Below, piece after piece: positions 26,227 through 34,901 of a stretch of DNA of 64,000 bases. The stretch's first letter is position 1. Every line of letters begins with the position of its first letter. Origin of the DNA: JAHEAO01 sp942492375 (GTDB lineage Bacteria > Pseudomonadota > Alphaproteobacteria > Rhodobacterales > Rhodobacteraceae); NCBI GenBank assembly GCA_942492375.1, contig CALOEL010000014.1, forward strand, positions 496,001-560,000, read 5' to 3'. A program made the position numbers and the translations under genes. A model generated the notes under the pieces. That model worked only from the letters and a program-made list of their open reading frames with translations. It made no database searches and was not told where the DNA came from.

Positions 26227-26985
26227 TCACGACCGCGCCTCGTCCATCAGCCGCCGCATCTCGGCGATGGCGGGGGTGAGGCCGCGGAAGATCGCCTCTC
26301 CGATGATGAAATGACCGATGTTCAGTTCCATCACCTCGGGGAAGGCGGCGACCGGCTTGACGGTGTCGTAGGTCAGGCCGTGGCCGGCATGGACCTCTAG
26401 CCCGAGGTCATGCGCGAAGGCGGCCATGTCGCGCAGCCGGTCGAGTTCGGCGTCGCGTTCGGTAGTGCGACCCTCGGCATGGGCGTCGCAATAGGCACCG
26501 GTATGCAGCTCGATCACTGCCGCGCCGATCCGGTGCGCGGCTTCGATCTGCGGGCGGTCCGCGGCGATGAAGATCGAGACCCGGCAGCCCGCGTCGCGTA
26601 GCGGGGCGATGAAATGCGCCAGCCGGTTCTCGTCCTTCGCCACTTCGAGCCCGCCCTCTGTGGTGCGCTCCTCGCGCTTTTCGGGCACGATGCAGACGGC
26701 ATGGGGACGATGCCGCAGCGCTATGGCCTGCATTTCGTCGGTGGCGGCCATCTCGAAGTTCAGCGGGACGGACAGCGCCTCGATCAGTCCCTCGATATCG
26801 GCGTCGGAGATATGGCGGCGGTCTTCGCGCAGATGCGCGGTGATGCCGTCGGCGCCGGCCTCTTCGGCCAGCTTCGCGGCGCGGATCGGGTCCGGATAGG
26901 CGCCGCCACGCGCATTCCGCACGGTCGCGACATGGTCGATATTGACGCCCAGCCGCAGTTTTCCAAGGGGTTCCGTCGCGCCCAT
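26227..26985 (-). CDS. pdxJ: Pyridoxine 5'-phosphate synthase
   Basis: The 252-residue TIM barrel has the PdxJ motifs LGVNIDHVATVRNARGG, ITAHLREDRRHI and ELNIGHFIIGEAIFRGL. It condenses 1-deoxyxylulose 5-phosphate with 3-amino-2-oxopropyl phosphate to make pyridoxine phosphate. The ATG at 26985 has AAGGA 9 bases upstream and is preferred to an in-frame TTG at 26991. Confidence 0.96.
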   Translation of the reverse strand: MGATEPLGKLRLGVNIDHVATVRNARGGAYPDPIRAAKLAEEAGADGITAHLREDRRHISDADIEGLIEALSVPLNFEMAATDEMQAIALRHRPHAVCIVPEKREERTTEGGLEVAKDENRLAHFIAPLRDAGCRVSIFIAADRPQIEAAHRIGAAVIELHTGAYCDAHAEGRTTERDAELDRLRDMAAFAHDLGLEVHAGHGLTYDTVKPVAAFPEVMELNIGHFIIGEAIFRGLTPAIAEMRRLMDEARS

Positions 26986-27015
26986 CCGCAAAGTCCTTAT
27001 TCCATGCGAATCGTT

Positions 27016-27666
27016 CTAGCGGGCTTTCAGCCCGGCGTCAGCCTTCGCTTCCTCACTGGCGCGCTTCTTTTCGTAGCGCTTCTTCAATCGCTTGATCCGC
27101 GCCTTCTGATAGGCGGTGACGGCGGGCAGGGTCAGCATGTAGCCCAGAATCGCTGTCGCGATGCCGGGGATGATGCCGCCGATCATGTAGGGCAGAAAGA
27201 CCCGGTGATAGAAGTCGCCAAGCCTGTTCCAATGCGCGACCTCGGCGGTGAAGATCGCGGTGACATTGCGCCACAGTTCCAGCGACGCTTCGGAAAAGGC
27301 ATCGACAAGCTCGGGCAGGGGCAGGGCGTGCTGCATCCCAAGCATCCACGAGCCGAGTTCGATCGAGACCGTAGCGATGATCGGGAAAGTCAGCGGATTG
27401 CCGAAGAACGTCGCCAGCAGCGCCGCCAGAATGTTGCCCTGCATCACGAAGGTCAGGATGATGGCAAGAACGAAATGGAAACCGAAGAAGGGCGTGAAGC
27501 AGACGAAGATACCGACAGCCACGCCGCGCGCGATCTTGTGCGGCGGGTCGGGAAGCCGGCGGAGGCGGTGCAGCACGTAGCTGAGGGCGCGGCTCCAGCC
27601 GCCGCGGGGATAGATCCCCTCGCTGACCATCTGCGCGTAGCTTCGCCTGGTGCGCCGCTTAAACAA
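27016..27666 (-). CDS. DUF2062 family membrane protein
   Basis: The 216-residue protein has three to four membrane segments and the DUF2062 core (ARGVAVGIFVCFTPFFGFHF, LAALLATFFGNPLTFPI). The C-terminus is highly basic (KARIKRLKKRYEKKRASEEA) and should be cytoplasmic. Function unknown. It sits 23 bp after the rsh stop and 30 bp before pdxJ, on the same strand. Confidence 0.88.
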   Translation of the reverse strand: MFKRRTRRSYAQMVSEGIYPRGGWSRALSYVLHRLRRLPDPPHKIARGVAVGIFVCFTPFFGFHFVLAIILTFVMQGNILAALLATFFGNPLTFPIIATVSIELGSWMLGMQHALPLPELVDAFSEASLELWRNVTAIFTAEVAHWNRLGDFYHRVFLPYMIGGIIPGIATAILGYMLTLPAVTAYQKARIKRLKKRYEKKRASEEAKADAGLKAR

Positions 27667-27689
27667 TCGTCAATCACTCCGTAGCCCGG

Positions 27690-29807
27690 TCAGGGTTTGC
27701 GTTCGGCATCCCGGTAGCGTGCGACCGAGGCGACTTCGCTGTCGGCCTCGAGTACCAGCAGGACCGCATGGAGATGCTCGATATCACGTAAATCAACATC
27801 AATAATCAGGCGATAAAAGTCCGGCTTCCTGTCAAGAAAGTGAAGGTCGGAAATATTGGCCTTCTGTTCGCCGATCAGCGTGCAGATGCGGCCGAGCACG
27901 CCGGCATCGTTGCGGATCGTCAGGTCGAGGCTGACGGTATGGGCCGGCGGATGGACGCCGCTGTGCCATTGCAGGTCGACCCAGCGCTGCGGTTGTTCCT
28001 CGAATTCGGCCAGGACCGGACAGTCGATGGCATGGATCACGACGCCCTGCCCGCGATAGGTGATGCCGACGATCCGTTCGCCCGGCACCGGCTGGCAGCA
28101 GGAGGCGCGCTTGAAGGTCTGGTTGGGCTCGAGACCGACGACGGCCCGCTTGATGTCGATCTCTTCGCCGCCGGCCGCAAGTTCGGGATAAAGCGTGCGC
28201 ACCACGTCGCGCGCCGGCAATTCGGCCGATCCAAGACGGGCAAGCAATTCCTCGCCGCTGCTCAGCCCCAGTTGCTTGGCCGCGGTGCTGAGAGCCTTTT
28301 CCGTCGCGCGCTTGCCGTACTGGTCGAAGGCCACCCGCGCCAGTTCGCGCCCGAGTTTCACGAACCTCTCGCGGTCCTCTTCCCGCAACGACCGGCGAAT
28401 CGCGGCCTTTGCGCGGCCGGTCACGACGATATCGATCCAGCTGGCTTGCGGCCGCTGACCCTCGGCGGTGATGATCTCGACCGACTGGCCGTTCTTCAGC
28501 CGGGTCCAAAGCGGCACCCGGATGCCGTCGATCTTGGCGCCGACGCAGCTGTCGCCGATCCGGGTATGGATGGAATAGGCGTAGTCGAGCGGCGTCGCAC
28601 CGCGCGGCAGCTTGATGACGTCGCCCTTGGGGGTGAAGCAGAAGACCTGATCCGAATACATCTCGAGCTTCACGTGCTCGAGGAACTCGTCGTGATCCTC
28701 GGCATTCTCGAACCGTTCGGTCAGGCTGGTAAGCCATTTCGCGGGATCGACGGCGAAGGGGTTCTGCACCCGCACGCCGTCGCGGTAAGCCCAATGCGCG
28801 GCGACGCCGGCCTCGGCGACCTCGTTCATCTGGCGGGTGCGGATCTGCACCTCGACCCGCTTGCCGTCACGCCCCGAAACGGTGGTGTGGATCGAGCGGT
28901 AGCCGTTCGACTTGGGCTGGCTGATGTAATCCTTGAACCGGCCCGGCACCGCGCGCCAGCGGCGGTGGATCGCGCCCAGGACGCGGTAGCAGTCGGAATC
29001 GGACGACGTGATGATGCGAAAACCGTAGATGTCCGACAGGCGCGAGAAGCCCTGGCCCTTCTCCTCCATCTTGCGCCAGATCGAATAAGGTTTCTTGGCC
29101 CGGCCGAACACGTCGGCGTCGATATCTTCCTTCTCCAGCTCGCGGCGGATGTCGTTGGTGATCTTGTGGATCACGTCGCCGGTTTCGCGCTGCAGCATGA
29201 TGAAGCGGCGGATGATCGAGTTGCGCGCCTCTGGGTTGAGCACCCGGAAGGCCAGATCCTCCAGTTCCTCGCGCATCCACTGCATCCCCATGCGACCAGC
29301 GAGCGGTGCAAAGATCTCCATGGTCTCGCGGGCTTTCTGCGCTTGCTTCTCGTCGGCCAGCGATCTGACGGTGCGCATGTTGTGCAGGCGGTCCGCGAGC
29401 TTCACGAGGATCACCCGCAGATCCTTCGACATCGCCATGAAGAGCTTGCGGAAGTTTTCGGCCTGCTTGGTTTCGGACGAGGTGAGCTGCAGGTTGGTGA
29501 GCTTCGTCACACCATCGACAAGTTCGGCGATTTCCTCGCCGAAGAGACCGGAGATTTCGGTATAGGTGGACTTGGTGTCCTCGATCGTGTCGTGCAGCAG
29601 CGCCGTGGCGATGGTCGCGTCGTCCAGCTGCTGTTCGGTGAGGATCGCGGCGACTTCGACGGGATGCGAGAAATACGGTTCGCCCGAGCGGCGGTACTGG
29701 CCTTCGTGCATTTTCTGACCATAGGCATAGGCCTTGCGGATCAGATCGGCATTCGTGCGGGGGTTGTAGTTGCGGACCAGTTCGATCAGGTCTTCGACGT
29801 CGATCAT
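27690..29807 (-). CDS. rsh: Bifunctional (p)ppGpp synthetase/hydrolase, RelA/SpoT homologue
   Basis: The 705-residue protein has the long RSH architecture. The HD hydrolase domain includes SHPVEVAAIL and LLHDTIEDT with HD residues intact, followed by the synthetase domain (DIYGFRIITSS, then the active-site region near HTTVSGRDGKRVEVQIRT), TGS and C-terminal ACT. As the usual single Rsh of alphaproteobacteria it would both make and degrade the stringent alarmone. It follows rpoZ by 32 bp on the same strand, the classic rpoZ-spoT order. Confidence 0.96.
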   Translation of the reverse strand: MIDVEDLIELVRNYNPRTNADLIRKAYAYGQKMHEGQYRRSGEPYFSHPVEVAAILTEQQLDDATIATALLHDTIEDTKSTYTEISGLFGEEIAELVDGVTKLTNLQLTSSETKQAENFRKLFMAMSKDLRVILVKLADRLHNMRTVRSLADEKQAQKARETMEIFAPLAGRMGMQWMREELEDLAFRVLNPEARNSIIRRFIMLQRETGDVIHKITNDIRRELEKEDIDADVFGRAKKPYSIWRKMEEKGQGFSRLSDIYGFRIITSSDSDCYRVLGAIHRRWRAVPGRFKDYISQPKSNGYRSIHTTVSGRDGKRVEVQIRTRQMNEVAEAGVAAHWAYRDGVRVQNPFAVDPAKWLTSLTERFENAEDHDEFLEHVKLEMYSDQVFCFTPKGDVIKLPRGATPLDYAYSIHTRIGDSCVGAKIDGIRVPLWTRLKNGQSVEIITAEGQRPQASWIDIVVTGRAKAAIRRSLREEDRERFVKLGRELARVAFDQYGKRATEKALSTAAKQLGLSSGEELLARLGSAELPARDVVRTLYPELAAGGEEIDIKRAVVGLEPNQTFKRASCCQPVPGERIVGITYRGQGVVIHAIDCPVLAEFEEQPQRWVDLQWHSGVHPPAHTVSLDLTIRNDAGVLGRICTLIGEQKANISDLHFLDRKPDFYRLIIDVDLRDIEHLHAVLLVLEADSEVASVARYRDAERKP

Positions 29808-29839
29808 CCGGTCCGCACTCTTTGGCGCGACGGCGCCGG

Positions 29840-30193
29840 TTACTGCTGCCCTTGCGCTTCCATCAGCGCACGAAGCAGATTTTCCTCGGACATGTCGTCG
29901 CGCGCGGGCTTGTCGACCTCTGCGCCCATAAGAAGCGCCATCGCGTCTTCCTCGGGTTCGTCCACCTCGATCTGGGTCTGGTGGCTTTCGATCATCCGCT
30001 CGCGGAGATCCTCGGCGCCCTGGGTCTCTTCGGCGATTTCGCGGAGCGACACGACCGGGTTCTTGTCATTGTCCCGGTCGACGGTGATCGGCGCACCAGA
30101 GGCGATTTCGCGCGCCCGGTGGGCGGCAAGCATCACCAGTTCGAACCGGTTCGGAACCTTGTCAACGCAATCTTCGACCGTCACGCGGGCCAT
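29840..30193 (-). CDS. rpoZ: RNA polymerase omega subunit
   Basis: The 117-residue protein starts with MARVTVEDCVDKVPNRFELV, the omega signature, followed by AAHRAREIASG and an acidic C-terminal extension usual in alphaproteobacteria. It helps assemble the beta' subunit and is one site of ppGpp action, matching its co-transcription with rsh. The ATG at 30193 has GGAG about 8 bases upstream. Confidence 0.96.
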   Translation of the reverse strand: MARVTVEDCVDKVPNRFELVMLAAHRAREIASGAPITVDRDNDKNPVVSLREIAEETQGAEDLRERMIESHQTQIEVDEPEEDAMALLMGAEVDKPARDDMSEENLLRALMEAQGQQ

Positions 30194-30233
30194 TTGGCTC
30201 TCCAATCCTTGCAAGGGAGGGTGTGGAACCGCC

Positions 30234-30262
30234 TATTTAGGCCGTCTGCCGGAGATTGACAA
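30234..30262 (-). promoter_or_regulatory. Candidate sigma70-type promoter of rpoZ-rsh
   Basis: On the minus strand TTGTCA (30262-30257) and TAAATA (30239-30234) are separated by exactly 17 bases and lie about 40 bases upstream of the rpoZ start. Match to the consensus hexamers is 5 of 6 for the first and 4 of 6 for the second. Confidence 0.5.
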
Positions 30263-30290
30263 GCGTCGAATCCCACGATTCCGGGCGGTT

Positions 30291-30878
30291 TCACAGGGGC
30301 TTTATCTCTTTCCGGGCGGATTCCGGCAGCGCTTCGACCAATTCCGCGACCGTTCTGCCCAGAACCGGGTGCCGCCAGTCGGGGGCGATCTCTGCCAGGG
30401 GAATCAGGACGAAGGCGCGGTCCTGCATCCGGGGATGCGGCAGGATCAGGCGGTCGGGTGCAAGGCGGCTCTGTTCGTCGGCGGGCAGGTGAAGCCACCG
30501 CCTGAAGGTCGCGGAATCAGGCAGGACCTGCGCCCCGACGGCGATCAGGTCAATGTCGATCGTACGGGCGCCCCAGCGCTCTGCGCGCTGTCTTCCCAAC
30601 CTGGTTTCCACAAGGTGCAGCAACGTCAACATATCGGTCGGCGGTTGATCGCTGACACAACTTGCCGCTGCATTGACGAAATCCGGTCCAGCACCCGGCG
30701 GATAGCATGGGGATCTGTATAAATGGCTTATTTTCAATTGGTTAAGGCCCGCCGCCCGCAGCAGACTGACGGCCTGAAGGATCGTCTGAGCCGAGTCGCC
30801 CGCCGATGAGGGCAGGTTCGAACCAAGTGCGATCAGCGATTCTTGGCCTTTTTCAGTTGAATCATTTGCTTGCCGCAC
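30291..30878 (-). CDS. folK: 2-amino-4-hydroxy-6-hydroxymethyldihydropteridine diphosphokinase
   Basis: The 195-residue HPPK has ALGSNL, the PPGAGPDFVNAA segment and the signature ERWGARTIDIDLI with its Mg-binding aspartates. It transfers pyrophosphate from ATP to the pterin in folate synthesis. Other folate genes (folP, folB) are not adjacent. It is divergent from the NYN-domain gene with a 103-bp shared upstream region. Confidence 0.95.
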   Translation of the reverse strand: MRQANDSTEKGQESLIALGSNLPSSAGDSAQTILQAVSLLRAAGLNQLKISHLYRSPCYPPGAGPDFVNAAASCVSDQPPTDMLTLLHLVETRLGRQRAERWGARTIDIDLIAVGAQVLPDSATFRRWLHLPADEQSRLAPDRLILPHPRMQDRAFVLIPLAEIAPDWRHPVLGRTVAELVEALPESARKEIKPL

Positions 30879-30981
30879 GAGACATTATCCCTATCTTGCT
30901 AACAGTCCCATCGGTTTTCTTACTTTGGTTGCCAATTCAAGCAAGACTGACTTTGTGCGGCTGAGTATTGAGAGGAATTCA

Positions 30982-31554
30982 ATGTTCTACAAAGACGAAC
31001 GGCTGGCGCTGTTCATCGATGGTTCGAATCTGTACGCGGCGGCGAAATCGCTCGGGTTCGACATCGACTACAAGCTGCTGCGTCAGGAGTTCATGCGACG
31101 CGGGAAGCTGCTTCGCGCCTTCTACTATACCGCCCTGCTGGAGAACGACGATTATTCGCCGATCCGCCCGCTGGTCGATTGGCTGCATTATAACGGGTTC
31201 TCCATGGTCACGAAGCCGGCCAAGGAATACACCGACAGTCAGGGACGCCGCAAAGTCAAGGGCAACATGGATATCGAGCTGACCGTCGATGCGATGGAGC
31301 TTGCGCCGCATGTCGACCATATCGTCCTGTTCTCGGGCGATGGCGATTTCCGACCGCTTGTCGAAAGCCTGCAGCGGCAGGGCGTGCGCGTTTCGGTCGT
31401 TTCGACGATCCGCAGCCAGCCGCCGATGATCGCGGACGAGTTGCGCCGGCAGGCTGACAATTTCATCGAGCTCGACGAGCTGAAAGAGGTCATCGGCCGC
31501 CCGCCGCGCGAACCGCGAGAGGCGTCCGACGCCCAGGCGGACGCCGCAAGCTGA
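30982..31554 (+). CDS. NYN-domain (LabA/DUF88) putative ribonuclease
   Basis: The 190-residue protein is a PIN-like NYN domain: acidic residues lie in FIDGSNLY, KGNMDIELTVD and LFSGDGDFRPLV, forming the metal site of this nuclease family. It then has a hydrophilic tail. Such proteins are thought to act on RNA. The ATG at 30982 is preceded by GAGAGG; the frame continues upstream but without a ribosome-binding site. Confidence 0.9.
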   Translation: MFYKDERLALFIDGSNLYAAAKSLGFDIDYKLLRQEFMRRGKLLRAFYYTALLENDDYSPIRPLVDWLHYNGFSMVTKPAKEYTDSQGRRKVKGNMDIELTVDAMELAPHVDHIVLFSGDGDFRPLVESLQRQGVRVSVVSTIRSQPPMIADELRRQADNFIELDELKEVIGRPPREPREASDAQADAAS

Positions 31555-31639
31555 GCCGGGCTGCCGGATTTCTTCCGGCTGAGGCTGGACGATCGCGGCC
31601 AGGTTCACTACCCCTGCGCCGGAACAGCGGAAGTGCAGA

Positions 31640-32587
31640 ATGGCAGATCAGCTAACCCTTTACCTCGCCGCGCCGCGCGGGTTCTGCGCCGGCGTCGACC
31701 GGGCGATCAAGATCGTCGAGATCGCGCTGCAGAAATGGGGCGCGCCGGTCTATGTCCGGCATGAGATCGTGCATAACAAGTTCGTCGTGGACGGGTTGCG
31801 CGAAAAGGGTGCTGTCTTCGTCGAGTCGCTCGATGACGCGCCTTCCGACCGACCGGTCGTGTTTTCCGCGCATGGCGTTCCGAAAGCGGTCCCGGCCGAG
31901 GCGGAACGGCGGAACATGATCTATGTCGATGCGACCTGCCCCTTGGTCAGCAAGGTGCATATCGAGGCGGAGCGGCATCACCAGAACGGGTTGCAGATGG
32001 TGATGATCGGACATGCCGGCCATCCCGAAACGGTCGGCACAATGGGACAGTTGCCGGAGGGCGAAGTTTTGCTGGTCGAAACCGCCGAGGACGTGGCCGG
32101 GCTTAAGGTGCGCGATCCCGGCAAGCTGGCCTTCATCACCCAGACGACGCTGTCGGTCGACGATACGGCCGGCATCGTCGAGGCGCTGAAGGCGCGGTTC
32201 CCGGCGATCATCGGGCCGCATAAGGAAGATATCTGCTACGCGACCACCAACCGGCAGGCGGCGGTGAAGGCCATCGCGCCGAAGATCGACGCGCTGCTGG
32301 TCATCGGGGCGCCCAATTCGTCGAACTCGCAGCGTCTGGTCGAGGTCGGCCGCGCCGCCGGATGCAGCTATGCGCAGCTTGTGCAGCGGGCGGCGGATAT
32401 CGACTGGCGCGCGCTGGCGGGCATCCGTGCGGTCGGGATCACCGCTGGAGCCTCGGCCCCCGAAGTTCTGGTGAACGAGGTCACCGATGCGTTCCGCGCG
32501 CGCTACGACCTGAAGGTGGAACTTGTCGAGACCGCCAGCGAGAACGTCGAGTTCAAGGTGCCGCGCGTGTTGCGCGAGTCCGCGTGA
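31640..32587 (+). CDS. ispH: 4-hydroxy-3-methylbut-2-enyl diphosphate reductase
   Basis: The 315-residue protein has the three cluster cysteines of IspH/LytB in RGFCAGVDRA (Cys15), DATCPLVSKVH and EDICYATTNRQ. It makes IPP and DMAPP in the last MEP-pathway step using an Fe-S cluster. The stop overlaps the GTG start of the DUF3429 gene, so the downstream genes are coupled to it. Confidence 0.97.
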   Translation: MADQLTLYLAAPRGFCAGVDRAIKIVEIALQKWGAPVYVRHEIVHNKFVVDGLREKGAVFVESLDDAPSDRPVVFSAHGVPKAVPAEAERRNMIYVDATCPLVSKVHIEAERHHQNGLQMVMIGHAGHPETVGTMGQLPEGEVLLVETAEDVAGLKVRDPGKLAFITQTTLSVDDTAGIVEALKARFPAIIGPHKEDICYATTNRQAAVKAIAPKIDALLVIGAPNSSNSQRLVEVGRAAGCSYAQLVQRAADIDWRALAGIRAVGITAGASAPEVLVNEVTDAFRARYDLKVELVETASENVEFKVPRVLRESA

Positions 32588-33027
32588 GCCGGATACCGAC
32601 AGCGCCATTGGTGCTCGGTCTGGCCGGGCTGCTGCCGTTCCTGTGGGGCGTGGCGACTTTGTTTTCGCCCGCACTTGCCGATTGGGGAACGTGGCACCTG
32701 GGGACGCGCTTCGTCGGGCCGCATGTGCAGCTTTTCTACGGCGCGATCATCCTGAGTTTCATGGGCGGTGCGATCTGGGGCTTCGCGACGCGCGCGGACC
32801 ATGCCGGCGCTTACGTGCTGGCCGTGCTGCCGGCGCTTTGGGCGTTTTTCTTCACCAGTGGTGGCGTCGTCGCACCTGCGCTGTTTCTTGCCGCCGGTTT
32901 CGCGGGGCTACTGGCGATCGACGCGCTTTTCTGGTCACGCGGCCTTGCGCCGGGCTGGTGGATGCCACTGCGGGTGCTCTTGACCTCGGTTGTGGTGGTC
33001 TGCCTGGGGATCACCGCCTTTGCCTGA
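32584..33027 (+). CDS. DUF3429 family membrane protein
   Basis: This 147-residue protein has four to five membrane segments and the DUF3429 pattern (PLVLGLAGLLPFLWG, LFYGAIILSFMGGAIWGFA). Function is unknown. It starts with GTG at 32584 inside the ispH stop (GTGA) and ends 8 bases into rnhA, so ispH, this gene and rnhA form one tightly coupled unit. Confidence 0.87.
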   Translation: MSRIPTAPLVLGLAGLLPFLWGVATLFSPALADWGTWHLGTRFVGPHVQLFYGAIILSFMGGAIWGFATRADHAGAYVLAVLPALWAFFFTSGGVVAPALFLAAGFAGLLAIDALFWSRGLAPGWWMPLRVLLTSVVVVCLGITAFA

Positions 33028-33496
33028 GCTTCTCGCCTATACCGACGGGGCCTGTTCGGGCAATCCCGGCCCCGGCGGCTGGGGGGTGCTGCTGCGGGCG
33101 ATGGACGGCGACAGGGTGGTGAAGGAGCGCGAGCTTTCGGGGGGCGAGGCCGAGACCACCAACAACCGGATGGAGCTTCTGGCCGCGATCAGCGCGCTCG
33201 AGGCGCTGCAGAAGCCATCGACGCTGACGGTCGTGACGGACAGCGCCTATGTGAAGAACGGCGTCACGACATGGATTCATGGCTGGAAGCGCAACGGCTG
33301 GAAGACCGCCGGCAGAAAGCCGGTCAAGAATGCGGATCTCTGGCAGCGGCTGGAGCTGGCGGCAAGCCGGCACCGGGTGACCTGGGAATGGATCAAGGGA
33401 CATGCGGGACATCCCGAGAATGAACGCGCAGACGAGCTTGCGCGAAAGGGAATGGCGCCGTTCAAGCCCGCCCGACCGAAGCCGGAAGCGGGTTAG
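33020..33496 (+). CDS. rnhA: Ribonuclease HI
   Basis: The 158-residue protein has the catalytic residues of RNase HI in YTDGACSGNPGPGGWG (Asp), TTNNRMELLAAI (Glu), VTDSAYVKNG (Asp) and ENERADELA (Asp). It degrades RNA in RNA-DNA hybrids. Start is TTG at 33020, overlapping the DUF3429 gene by 8 bases with GGGGA upstream; it gives the usual N-terminus (PELLAYTDG). The stop overlaps the stop of the convergent GlsB-like gene by 4 bases. Confidence 0.95.
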   Translation: MPELLAYTDGACSGNPGPGGWGVLLRAMDGDRVVKERELSGGEAETTNNRMELLAAISALEALQKPSTLTVVTDSAYVKNGVTTWIHGWKRNGWKTAGRKPVKNADLWQRLELAASRHRVTWEWIKGHAGHPENERADELARKGMAPFKPARPKPEAG

Positions 33497-33732
33497 CGCC
33501 GCGGCCCGTAGGTGCGCCAGAGCCAGATCAGCAGCATCGCCCCCAGCACCGCACCGACGAATCCGGCCGCCCAGCCCGCGACCGTCAGCACCGCGCGCAG
33601 CACGAGGCCGCCCAGCAGCGCACCGAAGATGCCGATCGCGATCGTACTGACCAGGTCGGTTTCCAGCTTCATCAGGCGGGTAGCGATAAAGCCGGCGGCG
33701 GCTCCGATGATGATCAATGCGAGGATCGGCAT
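33493..33732 (-). CDS. GlsB/YeaQ/YmgE-family small membrane protein
   Basis: The 79-residue protein has three hydrophobic segments and the glycine-rich pattern of the GlsB/YeaQ family (LALIIIGAAAGFIATRLM, IGIFGALLGGLVLRAV). These proteins are stress-associated inner-membrane proteins of unknown mechanism. It is the second of two similar-sized membrane proteins in tandem and ends against rnhA. Confidence 0.82.
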   Translation of the reverse strand: MPILALIIIGAAAGFIATRLMKLETDLVSTIAIGIFGALLGGLVLRAVLTVAGWAAGFVGAVLGAMLLIWLWRTYGPRR

Positions 33733-33742
33733 GGCCTTGCTC

Positions 33743-33985
33743 CTACCGTGGGCCGCGATAATGCGTGGGGACGATGACCAGCGCGCCAAGCGAGGAGATG
33801 ATCGCGTTCAGGCCGTGGCTGCCGAAGCTGACGCCGAACATGATCCGGACGAAGAAGAACAGCAAGGCGCCGCCGATGCAGATGATGATCGAGGGCAGGA
33901 TGCCGTTGCGAGTGAATCCGCTTCGCTCCGAGGCATAGCCGACAAGCGCGGCGATGACTGCGGTTCCCATCAGGGCAAGATACAT
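33743..33985 (-). CDS. Small membrane protein, possibly GlsB/YeaQ-related
   Basis: The 80-residue protein has two to three membrane segments (MYLALMGTAVIAALVGYASE, LPSIIICIGGALLFFFVRIM) with small-residue spacing reminiscent of the adjacent GlsB-like protein, 10 bp downstream. It starts 4 bp after the fmt stop and so belongs to the def-def2-fmt transcript. Function unknown; assignment to the same family is tentative. Confidence 0.65.
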   Translation of the reverse strand: MYLALMGTAVIAALVGYASERSGFTRNGILPSIIICIGGALLFFFVRIMFGVSFGSHGLNAIISSLGALVIVPTHYRGPR

Positions 33986-33989
33986 CGCG

Positions 33990-34901
33990 TCACTCCCCCA
34001 GCTTTTCGCCCGGTGCCACCGGCCAGCCGCGCAGAAACTCTTCGGTGTCCTGACTGCTCCGGCCGGCGCGCTGCAGCCTGAGCGGGCGGATCGCCCCCTG
34101 GCCGCAGGCCACCGTCAGCTCGTTGTCCAGCACCTCGCCCGGCTCACCCTGACCATTGGTGATCCGCGAGGCAAGAAGTTTGACCCGCTCGCCCCGCGTC
34201 AGCGTCCAGGCGCCGGGGAAGGGCGAGAGGCCGCGGATCAGGCGGTCGACCTCTGCGGCGGGACGGGTCCAGTCGATCCGCGCCTCGGCCTTGTCGATCT
34301 TGTCGGCATAGGTGACGCCCTCGTCCGCCTGGGGCGTGGCGGTCAGATCAGGCAGGCGGTCCAGCGCCTCGACGATCAGTCCCGCACCCATGTCGGACAG
34401 GCGGTCGTGAAGATCGCCTGTCGTCTCTTCCGCCCCGATGGGTGTTTCGGCCCTGAGCAGCACCGGCCCGGTATCGAGCCCCGCCTCCATCTGCATGATG
34501 CAGATGCCGGTCGTTTCGTCACCGGCCATGATCGCGCGATGGATCGGCGCCGCGCCGCGCCAGCGCGGCAGCAGCGAGGCGTGGATGTTCAGGCAGCCGA
34601 AGCGCGGTGCGTCCAGCACCGGCTGCGGCAGGATCAAGCCATAGGCGACGACCACCGCGACATCCGTCGTCAGCGCTGCAAATTCGGCCTGGGCCTCCGC
34701 GGTCCGGAGCGATACGGGGTGCCGGACAGGAAGGCCCAAGGCTTCGGCTCGGCGTTGCACCGGGCTTGGTCTGTCCTTCTTGCCGCGCCCTGCAGGCCGC
34801 GGCGGCTGGCAATAGACCGCGGCAATGTCGTGCCCCGCCTCGGCCAGAGCGTCGAGCACAGGGACCGAGAAGTCCGGCGTTCCCATGAACACGACCCTCA
34901 T
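33990..34901 (-). CDS. fmt: Methionyl-tRNA formyltransferase
   Basis: The 303-residue protein has the formyltransferase domain with LNIHASLLPRWRGAAPIHRA (catalytic Asn/His and the SLLPRWRG loop) and AGLDTGPVLL, then the C-terminal OB-like domain. It formylates initiator Met-tRNA. The start overlaps the stop of the deformylase-like gene (ATGA), consistent with the def-fmt functional pair. Confidence 0.96.
   Translation of the reverse strand: MRVVFMGTPDFSVPVLDALAEAGHDIAAVYCQPPRPAGRGKKDRPSPVQRRAEALGLPVRHPVSLRTAEAQAEFAALTTDVAVVVAYGLILPQPVLDAPRFGCLNIHASLLPRWRGAAPIHRAIMAGDETTGICIMQMEAGLDTGPVLLRAETPIGAEETTGDLHDRLSDMGAGLIVEALDRLPDLTATPQADEGVTYADKIDKAEARIDWTRPAAEVDRLIRGLSPFPGAWTLTRGERVKLLASRITNGQGEPGEVLDNELTVACGQGAIRPLRLQRAGRSSQDTEEFLRGWPVAPGEKLGE

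Noticed and set aside
27840..30722. 960-codon plus-strand frame opposite rsh, rpoZ and folK
   Set aside because: All three minus-strand genes are certain; the long frame is their shadow and matches no family.
33743..33985. Sequence duplication giving the two tandem small membrane proteins
   Set aside because: The two proteins share size and hydrophobicity but little residue identity, so a recent duplication is not supported.
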